Under the pieces are notes generated by a model. That model did not search any database and was not told the origin of the DNA. It saw only the letters and a program-made list of their open reading frames with translations. Shown here piece after piece: positions 34,331-42,828 of a stretch of 64,000 nucleotides of DNA (its first letter is position 1; each line of letters begins with the position of its first letter). The translations under genes and the position numbers were made by a program. Origin of the DNA: Planomonospora sp. ID67723 (lineage in GTDB: Bacteria; Actinomycetota; Actinomycetes; Streptosporangiales; Streptosporangiaceae); assembly GCF_015711605.1 (NCBI RefSeq), contig NZ_JABTEZ010000002.1, forward strand, positions 1,240,001 through 1,304,000, read 5' to 3'.

Positions 34331-35116
34331 TCAGGCCCGTAAAACCTCGACGCCGGCATCGGCGATCGCGGTCAGGGTCTCGGTGGCCGTCCGGTCGACG
34401 ACCGGGTCGAGGGCGGCGTCGTCGGTGACGAAGGTGTCGACTGCCGCCAGCTCCGCGACCTTGGCGAAGGCGCGTGCCCCCAGCTTGGTGCTGTCGGCGA
34501 CCACGATGGTGCGCTCGGACCGGCCGAGCGCGGCCCGCTTGACGGCCGCGTCGTCGGGATCGAACTCGCTCCAGCCGCCGGTGTGATGGACGGCGCCGAT
34601 CGACATCAGGAAGCAGTCGAAGCTCAGCGACTCCAGCGCCCGCAGAGCGAGGTAGCCGACGAGGCTGCGCTCGCCCGGGCGTGATTCGCCGCCCAGGACC
34701 AGAAGTCGAACGTCGGGCTGGTCGGCCAGGTGTGTTGCGGCCTGGAGGCCGAGCACGACGACGGTGAGCGGTGCGCGCGTGACCAGATGCCCCGCCACCT
34801 GTGCCATCGTGGTGCCGGCGTCGAGCAGGATGGTCTGCCCGGGCTGTACGAGCTCGGCGGTGGCCGCGCCCAGCCGGGCCTTGGTCGCGACCTGCCATCC
34901 CTCGCGCGCCGCGAAGCCCGCCGCCTCCGGTCGAGGTCGCAAGGCGACCGCCCCGCCGCGCACCCGGCTCACCAGCCCCCGCTCCTGGAGCCGGTCGAGG
35001 TCGCGGCGGACGGTCATCTCCGACACCCCGAGCCGGCTCGCCAGCTCGGTGAGGGTCACTTTGCCCGCTCCTCGTACCAGGCGGAGCGTGAGGTCGAGTC
35101 GATCAGCGATGGCCAC
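34331..35116 (-). CDS. DeoR/GlpR family transcriptional regulator
   Basis: 261 residues from a GTG. The N-terminal winged helix, 'VTLTELASRLGVSEMTVRRD' near residue 20, is typical of the family. The DeoR sugar-phosphate sensor domain has 'ILLDAGTTMAQVAGHL', 'VLGGESRPGERSLVGYLAL' and a Lys-Leu-Gly pattern near residue 220. It probably responds to a phosphorylated sugar and controls the DUF4406 gene downstream. The upstream spacing of GGGAGG is unusually short, so the message may be leaderless. Confidence 0.9.
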   Translation of the reverse strand: MAIADRLDLTLRLVRGAGKVTLTELASRLGVSEMTVRRDLDRLQERGLVSRVRGGAVALRPRPEAAGFAAREGWQVATKARLGAATAELVQPGQTILLDAGTTMAQVAGHLVTRAPLTVVVLGLQAATHLADQPDVRLLVLGGESRPGERSLVGYLALRALESLSFDCFLMSIGAVHHTGGWSEFDPDDAAVKRAALGRSERTIVVADSTKLGARAFAKVAELAAVDTFVTDDAALDPVVDRTATETLTAIADAGVEVLRA

Positions 35117-35302
35117 CCTCCCATCTTCACACAGCGACTGTTAGATATGGAAGATACGTGTTAAAAACGGCCGGGTGGCCATGACCGCGGGCCCGGAGCC
35201 GTACGAGGGCTCCGGTCGTGGAGGAGCCGTTCGGTCCTGGGAGAAGATCCGGGATCACTCGACGGATGCCGCAACGGCCTCGTTCCGGTACAGACTGAGG
35301 AA

Positions 35303-36409
35303 ATGATGGTCGAACGCGTTCGAAAGATGCGAGTCGCTGACAAGACGCTCATCACCGGCCTCATCGGCGTCCTGGGCGGACCGGGACCAGACCGCGGCGG
35401 CCGCGAACGCGCCCCGGCCTTCGGCATGAACCCGAAGACGTGGGCGAGCGCGGCGCTGTTGGTGGCGGCGGGTTGCGCAGCGGTGTTCCTGGCCGTCTGG
35501 ACGGTCGAGGCCGTCGCCCCGGTGGCCGAGGTGCAGGCGGTCATCGCCGCCGGCATCGACCATGGCGAAGCGGACTATGACGACGAGGTTCCCGGCGACG
35601 GCCCGTCCCTGGAGGGGACACCCTACGACGACGAGTACATCACCGAGGCGCACACCGCCGACGGCCGGATCATAGATCTCGGCGCCCCGCCGGGGGTGCG
35701 GGCGAAACTGGCCATGGGCGAGCCGGTCGTGGTCGCGCTGTCGTCGGTCACCGGTCGGCCCGTCACGGTTCGCACGACCGAAGGCGATCTGAGCCTGCAT
35801 CACTCCGCCGACAGGATGGTCATCGTGGCCGTCGCCGGAGCACTCATCGCCGCGGCCTCGTGGAACCGGAGGAGACTGCGGCGGGTCATGTCACCTGTGG
35901 TGTCGGTAGCCCTCGTCGTCGCCGTCACCGGCACGGGCGCCGTATCGCTCCTGCCGGAACCGGTACGGCAGGCTGCCGGGATCACGCCGGTGGACGCCAT
36001 GGGCATCTACGGCGATGCGCGGCACTTCCCCAGACGGGTCGTCCGCATCGGGCAGGAAGCGACCTGGCCTGGCTTGACCCTACGGGTGGACGGTCCGGTG
36101 ACCACCGGCCCGCCCCCCGGGGCACCGTCATGGCTGGACGGTTTCCGGGTGATGGTCGTGCCGGTCAGCGTCACCGGATCGGCCCGCACCGGCCATGTGC
36201 GCACGCTTTTGATCGGTGCCGGTCAAGGCAGGGCGGAGCTGGTGGACGGCCCTGCCTGCGGTGGTCTGCCGGGCGCGTTCGACGGCACCACCACCGGTCG
36301 GTCGACCGCCGGCCCGATGTGCTTCGCGGTGCCGCCCCGGTTCGAGCCGCGGTATCTCGTCATCGAGGAGGAGGACTCTGTCGCCGTCGCGCTGACGTCG
36401 GTCCCGTGA
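35303..36409 (+). CDS. Hypothetical membrane protein
   Basis: 368 residues with three clear hydrophobic segments (about 47-68, 172-187 and 197-217). An extracytoplasmic acidic loop lies between the first two, and a ~150-residue soluble C-terminal domain contains two Cys. I do not recognise the family. Start choice is uncertain: an internal ATG at residue 42 ('MNPKTWASAAL') directly precedes the first membrane segment. Confidence 0.65.
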   Translation: MMVERVRKMRVADKTLITGLIGVLGGPGPDRGGRERAPAFGMNPKTWASAALLVAAGCAAVFLAVWTVEAVAPVAEVQAVIAAGIDHGEADYDDEVPGDGPSLEGTPYDDEYITEAHTADGRIIDLGAPPGVRAKLAMGEPVVVALSSVTGRPVTVRTTEGDLSLHHSADRMVIVAVAGALIAAASWNRRRLRRVMSPVVSVALVVAVTGTGAVSLLPEPVRQAAGITPVDAMGIYGDARHFPRRVVRIGQEATWPGLTLRVDGPVTTGPPPGAPSWLDGFRVMVVPVSVTGSARTGHVRTLLIGAGQGRAELVDGPACGGLPGAFDGTTTGRSTAGPMCFAVPPRFEPRYLVIEEEDSVAVALTSVP

Positions 36410-36511
36410 CCCCGGGCGGAGATGCGGGCCCGGTGGGCGCGGCCGGCGCCGGAGCGGCGCAAGGCGTGGGCGACTACGCGGGGGACGCGGTGACCCGGTA
36501 CCGTCACGACC

Positions 36512-37012
36512 ATGACGACGCAGGACTCGTCCGCGGTGCCGCTCGATCCGTACGCGGCGTCGCTGGGACGCAAATGGGTCTCCTCCGGCGCGCTGATCCG
36601 CGATGCGGCGGGTGCGGTGCTGCTGGTCGATCCGGTCTACAAACCGCAGTGGGACGTGCCCGGCGGCGTCGTCGAGGCCGGGGAGTCCCCCACGGCGGCA
36701 TGCCGCCGGGAACTGGCCGAGGAACTCGGCCTGGACCGGCCGACCGGACGCCTGCTGGCGGTGGACTGGATCGCGCCGCGGCCCGGCTGGCCGGACGGGA
36801 TGATGCTCCTCTACGACGGCGGCGTCCTGACCCCCGGCGAGATCGCCGCGATCCGGCTGCCGGCCGACGAGCTGGCCGGCTGGATGCTCGCCGACCCCGA
36901 CCGGGTGCCCTCGCTGGTGCCGGCGGCGCTGGCCCGGCGGATCGCCGCGGCTCTGCGGGCAGCGGCCGACGGCACGGTGATCTCCCTGGACGGCGGTCAC
37001 CCGGTGGGCTGA
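36512..37012 (+). CDS. NUDIX hydrolase
   Basis: 166 residues. The NUDIX box lies at about residues 51-73, with 'GGVVEAGESPTAACRRELAE' continuing to E-L-G-L, and satisfies G-x5-E-x7-R-E-U-x-E-E-x-G-U. The enzyme should hydrolyse a nucleoside diphosphate linked to another moiety; the substrate is not predictable. The start ATG has only a weak ribosome site. Confidence 0.92.
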   Translation: MTTQDSSAVPLDPYAASLGRKWVSSGALIRDAAGAVLLVDPVYKPQWDVPGGVVEAGESPTAACRRELAEELGLDRPTGRLLAVDWIAPRPGWPDGMMLLYDGGVLTPGEIAAIRLPADELAGWMLADPDRVPSLVPAALARRIAAALRAAADGTVISLDGGHPVG

Positions 37013-37043
37013 CCGCCCGCCCGCAGCGCCCTGCCGGCGGTTC

Positions 37044-38285
37044 TCACCGGACGACCCGGCCGGACGGGCGGGTGGACGCTGCCGTGCCGGCCTCGGTGGG
37101 CGGTGGGGCGGCGGGCAGGGTGATGGTGAAGCAGCTGCCCGGAGCGGCCGGAGCGTAGCCGACGTCACCGCCGTGGGCGCGGGCCAGCTCCCGGGTGATC
37201 CACAAGCCCAGTCCGACCGATTCGGGGTTGGCGTCGGCGCCGCTGAACCGGGAGAACAACACCTGCTCCTTGTCTTTCGCCACGCCCGGCCCGTGGTCGC
37301 GCACGTGCACGGCGACCATGCCGTCGGCGACGGGTTCGGCGCTGACGGCGACCGGCAGGGCGCCGTGGCTGACGGCGTTGGCGACCAGATTGATGAGGAT
37401 CTGCTCCAGCCGTTCGGGGTCGGCGCGCACCCGCAGGCCGTCGGGCACCTCGACGGCGACCGGGTCGCTGACGTACCCGACGGCCTCGCGCACGGCCCGG
37501 AGCAGGTCGACGGTCTCCACATCCAGCCGCAGGCCGCCGTGGACGTCGAGGCGTTCGGCGTCCAGCAGGCTCGCGGACAGACGGCGGATCCGGTCGATCT
37601 GCCGTAGCGCCATCGAGGCGATCTGGTCGCGTTGGGGCGAGGGGAGGTCGGGGCCTTCTTCGGCGAGGATCTCCACGGCGAACTGCGCCGACGTCAGCGG
37701 GGAGCGCACATCGTGGGCCAGGGTGGCGCTGAGGGCGGCCCGCCAGCGTTCCATCCGCTCGACCTGGCTGTGGGCGCGCCGCTGGTGCTCGACCTGGCGG
37801 GCGATCAGCACCCCGACCGTCACCATGATCGGGATGAATATCACACCGCCGCTGATGGCCACGGGGCCGCGGTCGGCCGCGATCAGCGGGCCCAGATAGC
37901 TCACCGCCGCCGGCACCGCCAGCGCCAGCACCGCCCGGGGGGAGAAGTGCAGGCCGACCCAGGCGAACAGCAGCATGAAGAACGGGGCGATGCTCGTGGC
38001 CACCCCCTCGAACGCCCAGGTGGCCGTGGCCAGCAACGCCAGGGCGGGTACGCATAGCACCAGCGGCCCGTGGGACCCGAATCGCTGCCAAGGCAGCCAC
38101 CACGCCGCGGCTGCGGTGATCAGGTCCACGACCGCGACCGTGCCGAGCAGGAGCGAATTCTGGGACGGCAGAACCATCCCGGCGGCGGCCAGAGCACCGG
38201 CCACCGCGAACAACAGCCCTGCCTGGCGGGCGGTGCTGCGGACGCCTTCGCCTAGAACGGGCCCGAGTCGGGTCATCATCCTCAC
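37044..38285 (-). CDS. Orphan sensor histidine kinase
   Basis: 413 residues. About six membrane segments (residues ~20-190) are followed by a HisKA domain with the phospho-acceptor in 'LSATLAHDVRSPLTS'. The HATPase domain has an N box ('ILINLVANAVSHG'), a G1 box ('DHGPGVAKD') and a G2 box ('GLGLWITRELARAHGG'). No response regulator gene is adjacent. The signal is unknown; the multi-pass sensor suggests a membrane-embedded cue. An alternative ATG lies two codons further in. Confidence 0.92.
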   Translation of the reverse strand: MRMMTRLGPVLGEGVRSTARQAGLLFAVAGALAAAGMVLPSQNSLLLGTVAVVDLITAAAAWWLPWQRFGSHGPLVLCVPALALLATATWAFEGVATSIAPFFMLLFAWVGLHFSPRAVLALAVPAAVSYLGPLIAADRGPVAISGGVIFIPIMVTVGVLIARQVEHQRRAHSQVERMERWRAALSATLAHDVRSPLTSAQFAVEILAEEGPDLPSPQRDQIASMALRQIDRIRRLSASLLDAERLDVHGGLRLDVETVDLLRAVREAVGYVSDPVAVEVPDGLRVRADPERLEQILINLVANAVSHGALPVAVSAEPVADGMVAVHVRDHGPGVAKDKEQVLFSRFSGADANPESVGLGLWITRELARAHGGDVGYAPAAPGSCFTITLPAAPPPTEAGTAASTRPSGRVVR

Positions 38286-38611
38286 CCTGCAGACATTCCC
38301 GTTTTATCCCAAGTGATGATTATGTGAGGCTTTTATCCTAGATAGGAGGTTGTCTGCTGGGGTAGTCCTCCACGGCGGAGGCTGTCCGCACAGCCCGGCC
38401 CCGAGGTCCCGAAGAGGTGTCGATCGCCGTTGACGGCGACGCCGCCGTCCTCGCCGGCGAGGACGCGGTGACGGTCACGATCGGCGGGGCCGGGGGAACC
38501 TGGAACCTGGAGCCTGGAATCGACCATGGGGTACATCGAGCGGGGCGGGCGAAGGAGGAGGACCCGCCGTGACGTACGGCCGTGCCCCGGGGGTCCGGGC
38601 GCGCATGTGCC
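38286..38611. other. Intergenic region with a coding-like fragment
   Basis: From about 38417 to 38572 a plus frame with strong third-position G+C reads 'VSIAVDGDAAVLAGEDAVTV' and onward to a TGA. It has no visible start region and looks like the tail of a lost gene. The AT-rich part near 38300-38350 is probably the promoter region of the histidine kinase. Confidence 0.35.
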
Positions 38612-39088
38612 TCACATGTTCTCGGCGCCGGCTTTGATGGCTTCGCGGATACGAAAGTAGGTACCGCAGCGGCAGATGTTGCGGAGACCGTCGAGGTCGG
38701 CGTCGGTGATTGCGCGGCCTTCGGCGGCGGCGCGGCGGACCAGCGCCACGGCGGCCATGATCTGGCCGGGCTGGCAGTATCCGCACTGGGCGACGTCGTG
38801 GTCGAGCCATGCCTGCTGCATAGGGTGCAGGTCCTTGCCGACCGTGGCCGGAAGTCCTTCGATGGTGGTGACCTCGTCGGTCGGCTGGAGATCTGCGACG
38901 GGGATCGCGCAGGGGTTGACGGCTTTGCCGTTGATGTGGCTGGTACACGCTTTGCAGACATTGATGCCGCAGCCGTACTTCGGTCCGGTGACGCCGAGAA
39001 TGTCGCGCAGCACCCACAGCAGGCGCACGTCGCCGTCGACGTCGACGGTGACCTGCTCGCCGTTGACTCGGAAAGTGTGCTCAGGCAA
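38612..39088 (-). CDS. oxiA: OxiA: 2Fe-2S subunit of molybdenum hydroxylase (aldehyde oxidoreductase)
   Basis: 158 residues with the two-cluster ferredoxin-like pattern of small subunits of xanthine oxidase-family enzymes. 'YGCGINVCKACTSHINGK' followed by N-P-C binds the first cluster; 'CGYCQPGQI' and 'NICRCGTYFRI' bind the second. It is closest in type to isoquinoline 1-oxidoreductase alpha subunits. It lies 15 bp downstream of the molybdopterin subunit gene and closes the operon. In Streptomyces sp. K30 a homologous oxiB-oxiA pair sits beside lcp and is thought to oxidise aldehydes released from cleaved rubber. The symbol rests on that context. Confidence 0.9.
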   Translation of the reverse strand: MPEHTFRVNGEQVTVDVDGDVRLLWVLRDILGVTGPKYGCGINVCKACTSHINGKAVNPCAIPVADLQPTDEVTTIEGLPATVGKDLHPMQQAWLDHDVAQCGYCQPGQIMAAVALVRRAAAEGRAITDADLDGLRNICRCGTYFRIREAIKAGAENM

Positions 39089-39103
39089 CCGGATCTCCTT
39101 GTT

Positions 39104-41401
39104 TCAGCGGGCGTGCTTCAGGCCGTCGGTCGGGGAAGGGGGAATGGGCGGGATGGTCGGCTTGGGCGTGAAGGAAAGCGTGCCGTGGTTGATCGGGAAG
39201 CTGGTGGGCATCGTTCCGGTCGCGCGGCCGTACGCACAGGCGACCGCGGCCATCGACGCGGCGACGCCCAGTTCCCCGGCGCCGCCGGGCTTCTCGGAGG
39301 TGCTGGGCATGACGATGATCTGGAGTTCGGGCGGGGTGTTCCACTGCCGGGTGTAGAAGTAGTTGTCCCAGCTCGCTTCGAGGAAGTACCCGTCGCGCAG
39401 GTGCAGGCTGGAGGTCAGGGCCAGCGCGATGCCATCCATGATGCAGCCCATCATCTGCGCTTCCAGACCCCGCGGATTCACGGCAAGGCCGACGTCCACA
39501 GCGAACACCGCCCTGGTGACACGTGGTCCGGTCACGCCGTCGCGGACGGGACGGTTGACGGTTTCGGATCGGCAGTCGATCTCCACCAGCGCTGCGCTGA
39601 CGGCCTTGTACTCGGCGTGGAACGCGATGCCCTGCGCGGTGCCGGCCGGCATCGGCCGCCCCCAGCCGCCGACCTCGGCCACCTTCGCCAGCACCGCCCG
39701 GGAGCGGTCATCGCGGAGGAAGTCATGCCGGAACCGGTAGGGGTCCTTGCCCATCCTCGTGGCGAGCTGGTCGATGATGAGCTCCCGGGCGCAGGTGACG
39801 TCGGGCGAGTAGACGTTGCGCATGCTGCCGGTGTTGAAGCCCTTGCCCGTTTCGTTGAGCAACCGGCTGCCGCCGCCGAAGTCGTAGGACATCGCCTGGC
39901 TGAGATGGAAGAAGGTCTGGGAGAAACCGATGTCGCCCACCGGAAGCCTCGCGGCCATGGCGGTGATGATCTCACCGAGCCCGTGGCCGAGGTCCGTGGA
40001 GACGCTGGTGTGCCGCTGCTTGTAGCTCAGCACGGTGTCGCCGAGGTAGGCGACGCGTACCCGCGAGGTCGACATCGGGTGGGTGCGGCCCTGACGGGAG
40101 TCGTCGGCGCGGTGCCACATGAGCTTGACGGGTTTGCCGATCCGCTGGGACACCTCGGCGGCTTCCAGCGCGGCGTCGAAGAACAGCTTGCGCCCGAAGG
40201 AGCCACCCCCTTCGGTGACGTGCACGGTGACCTTGCCGAGCGGCAGCCCTACCTTGGCGGCGATGGCCTGCTTGGCGACGATCGGCGATTTCAAAGCCGA
40301 CCAGATCTCGGCGCGGTCGGCCCGCACGTCGGCGATCGCGCAGTTGGGTTCCAGCGCGCTGTTGCTGCGGAAGTAGAAGGTGAACCTGCCTTCGACGGTC
40401 GGAGTCGGCGGCCTGGGCCCGAGCGGCAACTCCGCGGCCTCCAGTTCCCGCAGCACGCTCTCGTCGGACTTTCCTTCCGCGGTACCGGGTTTCCAGGAGA
40501 CCCGCAGGGCGCGTACGGCGTCGATGCACTGACCGAAGGTCTCGGCGCGCACCGCCACCCCGGTGGAGATCGTCACGACATCGGTGACCCCCGGCATGGC
40601 GCGGACCTCGGCGAGGTTGGCCACCGAGCCGACTTTGCCGTTGACGGTCGGCGGGCGGCACACCATCGTCGGCTTCGCGCCCGGGATGTCGAGGTCCATC
40701 GCGAACTTCTTGCGCCCGGTCACCGCGTCCAGCGCGTCGATCCGGTTGTGCGGTCTGCCGATGACGGTGAAGTTCTCGCGTGGCATGAGCTCCACCGACA
40801 CCTGCTGGGTCCGCATGCTCGCGGCCTTCTCGGCGAGCGCGCCGATGTCGATGCCGCCACCGGAGCGATCGGTGATCACCCCGGCCCTCATCGTCAGGTC
40901 GGTGACCGCCGAGCCGAGCTCGGTGGCCGCGGCCGCCAGCAACCGGAGCCGGGCGATGGCGGCGGCGACCCGGATAGGGGTGTAGGTCGCGATGGTCGTG
41001 TTCGATCCGCCGGTGAGCTGGTTGAACACCAGCTCCGGCCGGGCATCGGCCAGCGTGACACGCACCCGTTCCAGCGGCACGGTCATTTCCTCGGCGATCA
41101 GCATGGCCGTCGAGGTGGTGATGCCCTGCCCCACCTCGGCCCGCGGCAACGCGAACGACACCGTGCCGTCCCGGTTGACCTCGACCGTGATCAGGCCCGA
41201 GGTCGGCAGCGCCGCCGCGGTCATCATGTCGTTGAGGTCGAGCAGCTCCGTGAGTTCCGGCGAAGGCAGCCGGACATCGGGCGCCGGCGTCAGGCCGAGT
41301 TCGGCGGCGGCCACCAGGGTGGGAGCCGCCACCACGTACCCGAGGAACCGTCGCCGTCCGATGGCCTCATCCAGCCCGCCTCCATTCGGTCCCGTCATCA
41401 T
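39104..41401 (-). CDS. oxiB: OxiB: molybdopterin-binding subunit of molybdenum hydroxylase
   Basis: 765 residues, typical of IorB/OxiB-type large subunits. An N-terminal twin-arginine-like segment 'RRRFLGYVVAAPTLVAAA' precedes the catalytic part. Cofactor-binding features include 'FALPRAEVGQGITTSTAMLI', 'GGSFGRKLFFDAALEAAE' and 'GGAGELGVAASMAA', the last holding the conserved catalytic Glu. With OxiA it should oxidise aldehyde ends of oligo-isoprenoids to acids. The ATG directly abuts the TGA of the upstream lcp gene, so the two are translationally coupled. Confidence 0.92.
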   Translation of the reverse strand: MMTGPNGGGLDEAIGRRRFLGYVVAAPTLVAAAELGLTPAPDVRLPSPELTELLDLNDMMTAAALPTSGLITVEVNRDGTVSFALPRAEVGQGITTSTAMLIAEEMTVPLERVRVTLADARPELVFNQLTGGSNTTIATYTPIRVAAAIARLRLLAAAATELGSAVTDLTMRAGVITDRSGGGIDIGALAEKAASMRTQQVSVELMPRENFTVIGRPHNRIDALDAVTGRKKFAMDLDIPGAKPTMVCRPPTVNGKVGSVANLAEVRAMPGVTDVVTISTGVAVRAETFGQCIDAVRALRVSWKPGTAEGKSDESVLRELEAAELPLGPRPPTPTVEGRFTFYFRSNSALEPNCAIADVRADRAEIWSALKSPIVAKQAIAAKVGLPLGKVTVHVTEGGGSFGRKLFFDAALEAAEVSQRIGKPVKLMWHRADDSRQGRTHPMSTSRVRVAYLGDTVLSYKQRHTSVSTDLGHGLGEIITAMAARLPVGDIGFSQTFFHLSQAMSYDFGGGSRLLNETGKGFNTGSMRNVYSPDVTCARELIIDQLATRMGKDPYRFRHDFLRDDRSRAVLAKVAEVGGWGRPMPAGTAQGIAFHAEYKAVSAALVEIDCRSETVNRPVRDGVTGPRVTRAVFAVDVGLAVNPRGLEAQMMGCIMDGIALALTSSLHLRDGYFLEASWDNYFYTRQWNTPPELQIIVMPSTSEKPGGAGELGVAASMAAVACAYGRATGTMPTSFPINHGTLSFTPKPTIPPIPPSPTDGLKHAR

Positions 41402-42622
41402 TCAGCTCGGGTCCGGACGGTTGGTCGTGGGAATCTCGATCTTGGTCTCCTTGGCCTTGGTGAGGTAGAGCATGATGTATCTCCGCGCCGCCTCGTCGAT
41501 GACCCAGGCGGTCTCGGGCACCAGCGGCAGCGGGATGAGGCCCTCGCGGAACTTCACCAGCTTCGGCCAGGCGGCGGGGATCACCCGGTCCCACACCGGC
41601 TCGCGCTCGATGCCGTCCCAGTCGGCCACCTGATCGCCGACCAGGTACCGGGCGAGCGCGTTGCACAGGGACCGGCTGGCCCTGGTCCCGAGGCTGGTCT
41701 GCTCGGCGAGCTGGTCCAGCAGGATGTCGGTCAGCTTCACCCCCTCGGGCGTCGGCCCCATGTTCCGGGGCAGGATCTGGTCCGACTGGGCGTCGGCCGC
41801 ATCCCAGGTGGCGGGGATGTATTCGTCCTTGATGCCGAGCATGTGCGCGGTCACCTGCCACACGTGCAGGTACGCCTCGGACTCGGCGGCAGTGACCGGG
41901 ACCTTCCATTCGAGCATCCTGCGCATCGCGAAGGTCGGCAAGGTGTGCCAGGTGACCAGCATGTCTTCCTGGCTGATCGGGATGTCGCCGGTCCAGTGGG
42001 GGGATTTCTGCAGCAGGTGTCGTACCGCCGCGTGCACCAGCCGGGTCTTCACGGCCTCGACCGCGCAGGAGCCGTCGGGCCGATAGGCGTTCAGGGACCC
42101 GACGGCGAATCCCAGGATGCTCGTCTTGGCGACGCGATCCTCCATGTCCGCGCCGCCCTTGGAGTAGTAGACCGCGCGAGCCTCCTTGGGGATGGCGGTG
42201 CTCAGCATGCCGCCGCCCACGCCGTTGAGCAGATTGAGGTACAGCCCTCTGGACTTGTTGAACTCGGCCGCGGTGTTCAGCTTGCCGTGGTCCGCCCACG
42301 ACGGCAGCCGACGTGCTTCCTCCATGAAGTCCCGCAGGTCTGCCGGCAGTCCTTCGGGCAAGGGCTGGTCGTTACGGTTCCAATCCCACAGCAGGCGGTT
42401 GACCTCGGGTACGGCGCCGCGATCGATCAGCGAGGCGACCAGCGGGTCGGCCTCCTCGTCCCACACCCACCGCGGATCGGCACCGGCGCCGGCACCCGCG
42501 ACCGAACCGCCGGGTGCCCAGGTCCAGGGCATCGCCCGGGCCGGGAACGCCATCCCCAGCGTTCCGAGAGCCCCCAGGGCTCCGCCTGAGATCAGCATCT
42601 TGCGCCTGCTCAGCTCCGCCAT
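41402..42622 (-). CDS. lcp: Latex-clearing protein (rubber oxygenase) Lcp, copy 1
   Basis: 406 residues of the Lcp/DUF2236 haem b family, which cleaves poly(cis-1,4-isoprene) oxidatively to oligo-isoprenoids with aldehyde and ketone ends. A Tat signal 'LSRRKMLISGG' marks export. The residues known from Lcp of Streptomyces K30 (E148, R164, K167, T168, axial H198) align here as E147, R163, K166, T167 and H197, within 'STAIPKEARAVYY', 'EDRVAKTS' and 'AVKTRLVHAAVRHLL'. The ATG at 42622 was chosen for the AGGAGGAG upstream and for the Tat signal. It heads the lcp-oxiB-oxiA operon. Confidence 0.94.
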   Translation of the reverse strand: MAELSRRKMLISGGALGALGTLGMAFPARAMPWTWAPGGSVAGAGAGADPRWVWDEEADPLVASLIDRGAVPEVNRLLWDWNRNDQPLPEGLPADLRDFMEEARRLPSWADHGKLNTAAEFNKSRGLYLNLLNGVGGGMLSTAIPKEARAVYYSKGGADMEDRVAKTSILGFAVGSLNAYRPDGSCAVEAVKTRLVHAAVRHLLQKSPHWTGDIPISQEDMLVTWHTLPTFAMRRMLEWKVPVTAAESEAYLHVWQVTAHMLGIKDEYIPATWDAADAQSDQILPRNMGPTPEGVKLTDILLDQLAEQTSLGTRASRSLCNALARYLVGDQVADWDGIEREPVWDRVIPAAWPKLVKFREGLIPLPLVPETAWVIDEAARRYIMLYLTKAKETKIEIPTTNRPDPS

Positions 42623-42663
42623 GCCGGACTCCTCCTGAGAGTTCTGCAAGCTGATGATATGAT

Positions 42664-42688
42664 GATACATATCAGGTATATTTGTATC
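42664..42688 (-). promoter_or_regulatory. Promoter/operator region of lcp copy 1
   Basis: An imperfect inverted repeat, GATACATAT and ATTTGTATC, spaced by 7 bases, lies ~42 bp before the lcp start. On the minus strand it contains a -10-like TATGTA. The segment resembles the one upstream of lcp copy 2, suggesting shared control, probably by the adjacent TetR protein. Confidence 0.5.
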
Positions 42689-42828
42689 TCACTAAGGATG
42701 CGAGCCGATCCCGAAAACGTCCAGGGGAACAGCCGGTCGCTTCGCGGCTCCCGGCCGGAACCCGGTGTTCCGGCCGGTTCCTCATCGATATCGAGCACGC
42801 CCGCACCGTCGTTGACCGGTGGTCCCGA

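Noticed and set aside
38582-42589. 1335-codon plus-strand frame
   Set aside because: It is antisense to oxiA, oxiB and lcp; the proteins on the minus strand are clear family members.
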